Shown one piece after another: positions 41,301 through 41,590 of a DNA stretch of 41,590 bases. The position numbers and the translations under genes are program-made. Positions within the stretch are counted from its first letter, which is position 1. Each line of letters begins with the position of its first letter. Source of the stretch: Clostridia bacterium DTU025 (GTDB taxonomy: Bacteria; Bacillota; DTU025); the NCBI GenBank assembly GCA_001513145.1, contig LFSP01000038.1, positions 1,687 through 43,276 of the forward strand. Reading direction: 5' to 3'. Under the pieces are notes generated by a model, which saw only the letters and a program-made list of their open reading frames with translations, made no database searches and had not been told where the DNA came from.

Positions 41301-41590
41301 TCCTCGGATTCGAGGAGATGAGTGAGTTGTGCTCCTCGGAAAAGAGGAGCACAGGCCGTGTTGCTCCGCGAAACGTAGGAGAACTCGGGAAATGTGTGCA
41401 CTTGCTCCATCGCGGCCTGCGAGGTCGCCGAGGCATAACACGCGTAGCTGGGAGTATATGAAGGCGGCGCAAGGCGCCGCTTACCTTTTTGTGGCATGCT
41501 GCGTCCCGGGATGACGTTGACTCACTCAGGACGGGGGTTCTCCTCCGTTTGGAGGAGCAAGTCAGGTTCCACTCCTCCAAACGGAGGAGT
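41301..41590. repeat. Cluster of CTCCTC/GAGGAG palindromes
   Basis: At least four hairpins share the arms CTCCTC/GAGGAG: 41301-41316 (TCCTCG/CGAGGA), 41328-41353 (10-bp perfect stem, GGAAAA loop), 41540-41557 (CTCCTCC, loop GTTT) and 41571-41590 (ACTCCTCC, loop AAAC). The last two have the same 18-bp core in opposite orientation. A degenerate fifth lies near 41362-41382. The array reaches the window edge. It resembles REP/BIME-type intergenic repeats; no gene is supported in 41248-41590. Confidence 0.75.
41464..41490 (+). terminator. Intrinsic terminator downstream of galE
   Basis: GCGGCGC and GCGCCGC form a 7-bp stem with an AAG loop (41464-41480) followed by TTACCTTTTT. It is the most canonical intrinsic terminator in the window. 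It lies about 215 bases after the epimerase stop, beyond the first palindromes. Confidence 0.65.

Overview
The window is a GC-rich bacterial chromosome segment of about 41.6 kb, tightly packed with about 41 genes, mostly in co-directional runs on the minus strand. No rRNA, tRNA, CRISPR array, phage module or intact insertion sequence was seen. The gene families suggest a Bacillota-type anaerobe: PgsB/PgsC/PgsW, DUF554, a heterodimeric ABC exporter, a MarR regulator, and a WalR/PhoP-like response regulator. Other features point to a cell with an outer membrane or a periplasm-like compartment: two tandem TolC-family proteins, a MacAB-type pump, and secreted binding proteins with no lipobox cysteine. 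A GC-rich, possibly diderm Bacillota lineage is the best guess; it is inferred, not proven.

Layout. 27-4341 (minus): heterodimeric ABC multidrug-type exporter with its MarR regulator, overlapping start/stop codons throughout. 4530-6378 (minus): DeoC aldolase and a ribokinase-family kinase, a two-step (deoxy)ribose catabolic operon with a recognisable promoter. 6960-7677 (plus): a MNT nucleotidyltransferase/HEPN pair of toxin-antitoxin type. 7748-17152 (minus): a ten-gene run of a short-chain dehydrogenase, CoA-transferase, KAS III-like protein lacking two catalytic residues, thiolase, a 73-aa unknown, and a complete branched-chain-amino-acid-type ABC importer (LivHMGF plus binding protein). 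It looks like an uptake and CoA-dependent beta-keto degradation system for an unknown short-chain acid. Upstream lie four perfectly phased TGTAAC boxes and the wreck of an AbiEi antitoxin gene.

17989-26043 (minus): a membrane-fusion protein, MacB-like ATPase and permease, TolC-like protein, a second TolC-like protein without beta-hairpins, an OmpR-family regulator and its kinase, many overlapping. 26157-28902 (minus): poly-gamma-glutamate synthesis genes pgsB-pgsC-pgsW. Divergent from them, 29197-32524 (plus): a secreted DUF6305-like protein, a TRAP/DctM-like permease, a 57-aa membrane protein and a membrane-anchored M14 deacylase-type zinc enzyme. The two arms share a control region with a 14-bp palindrome and may form one system for making and handling a gamma-glutamyl polymer.

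32595-41590: a pyruvate-kinase-C-terminal-like protein, a DUF554 membrane protein, an S-component-like membrane protein, a beta-propeller protein, a 59-aa winged-helix protein, an 1106-residue STAND ATPase with a C-terminal SARP module, and a GalE-type epimerase followed by a cluster of CTCCTC/GAGGAG palindromes that runs off the end of the window.
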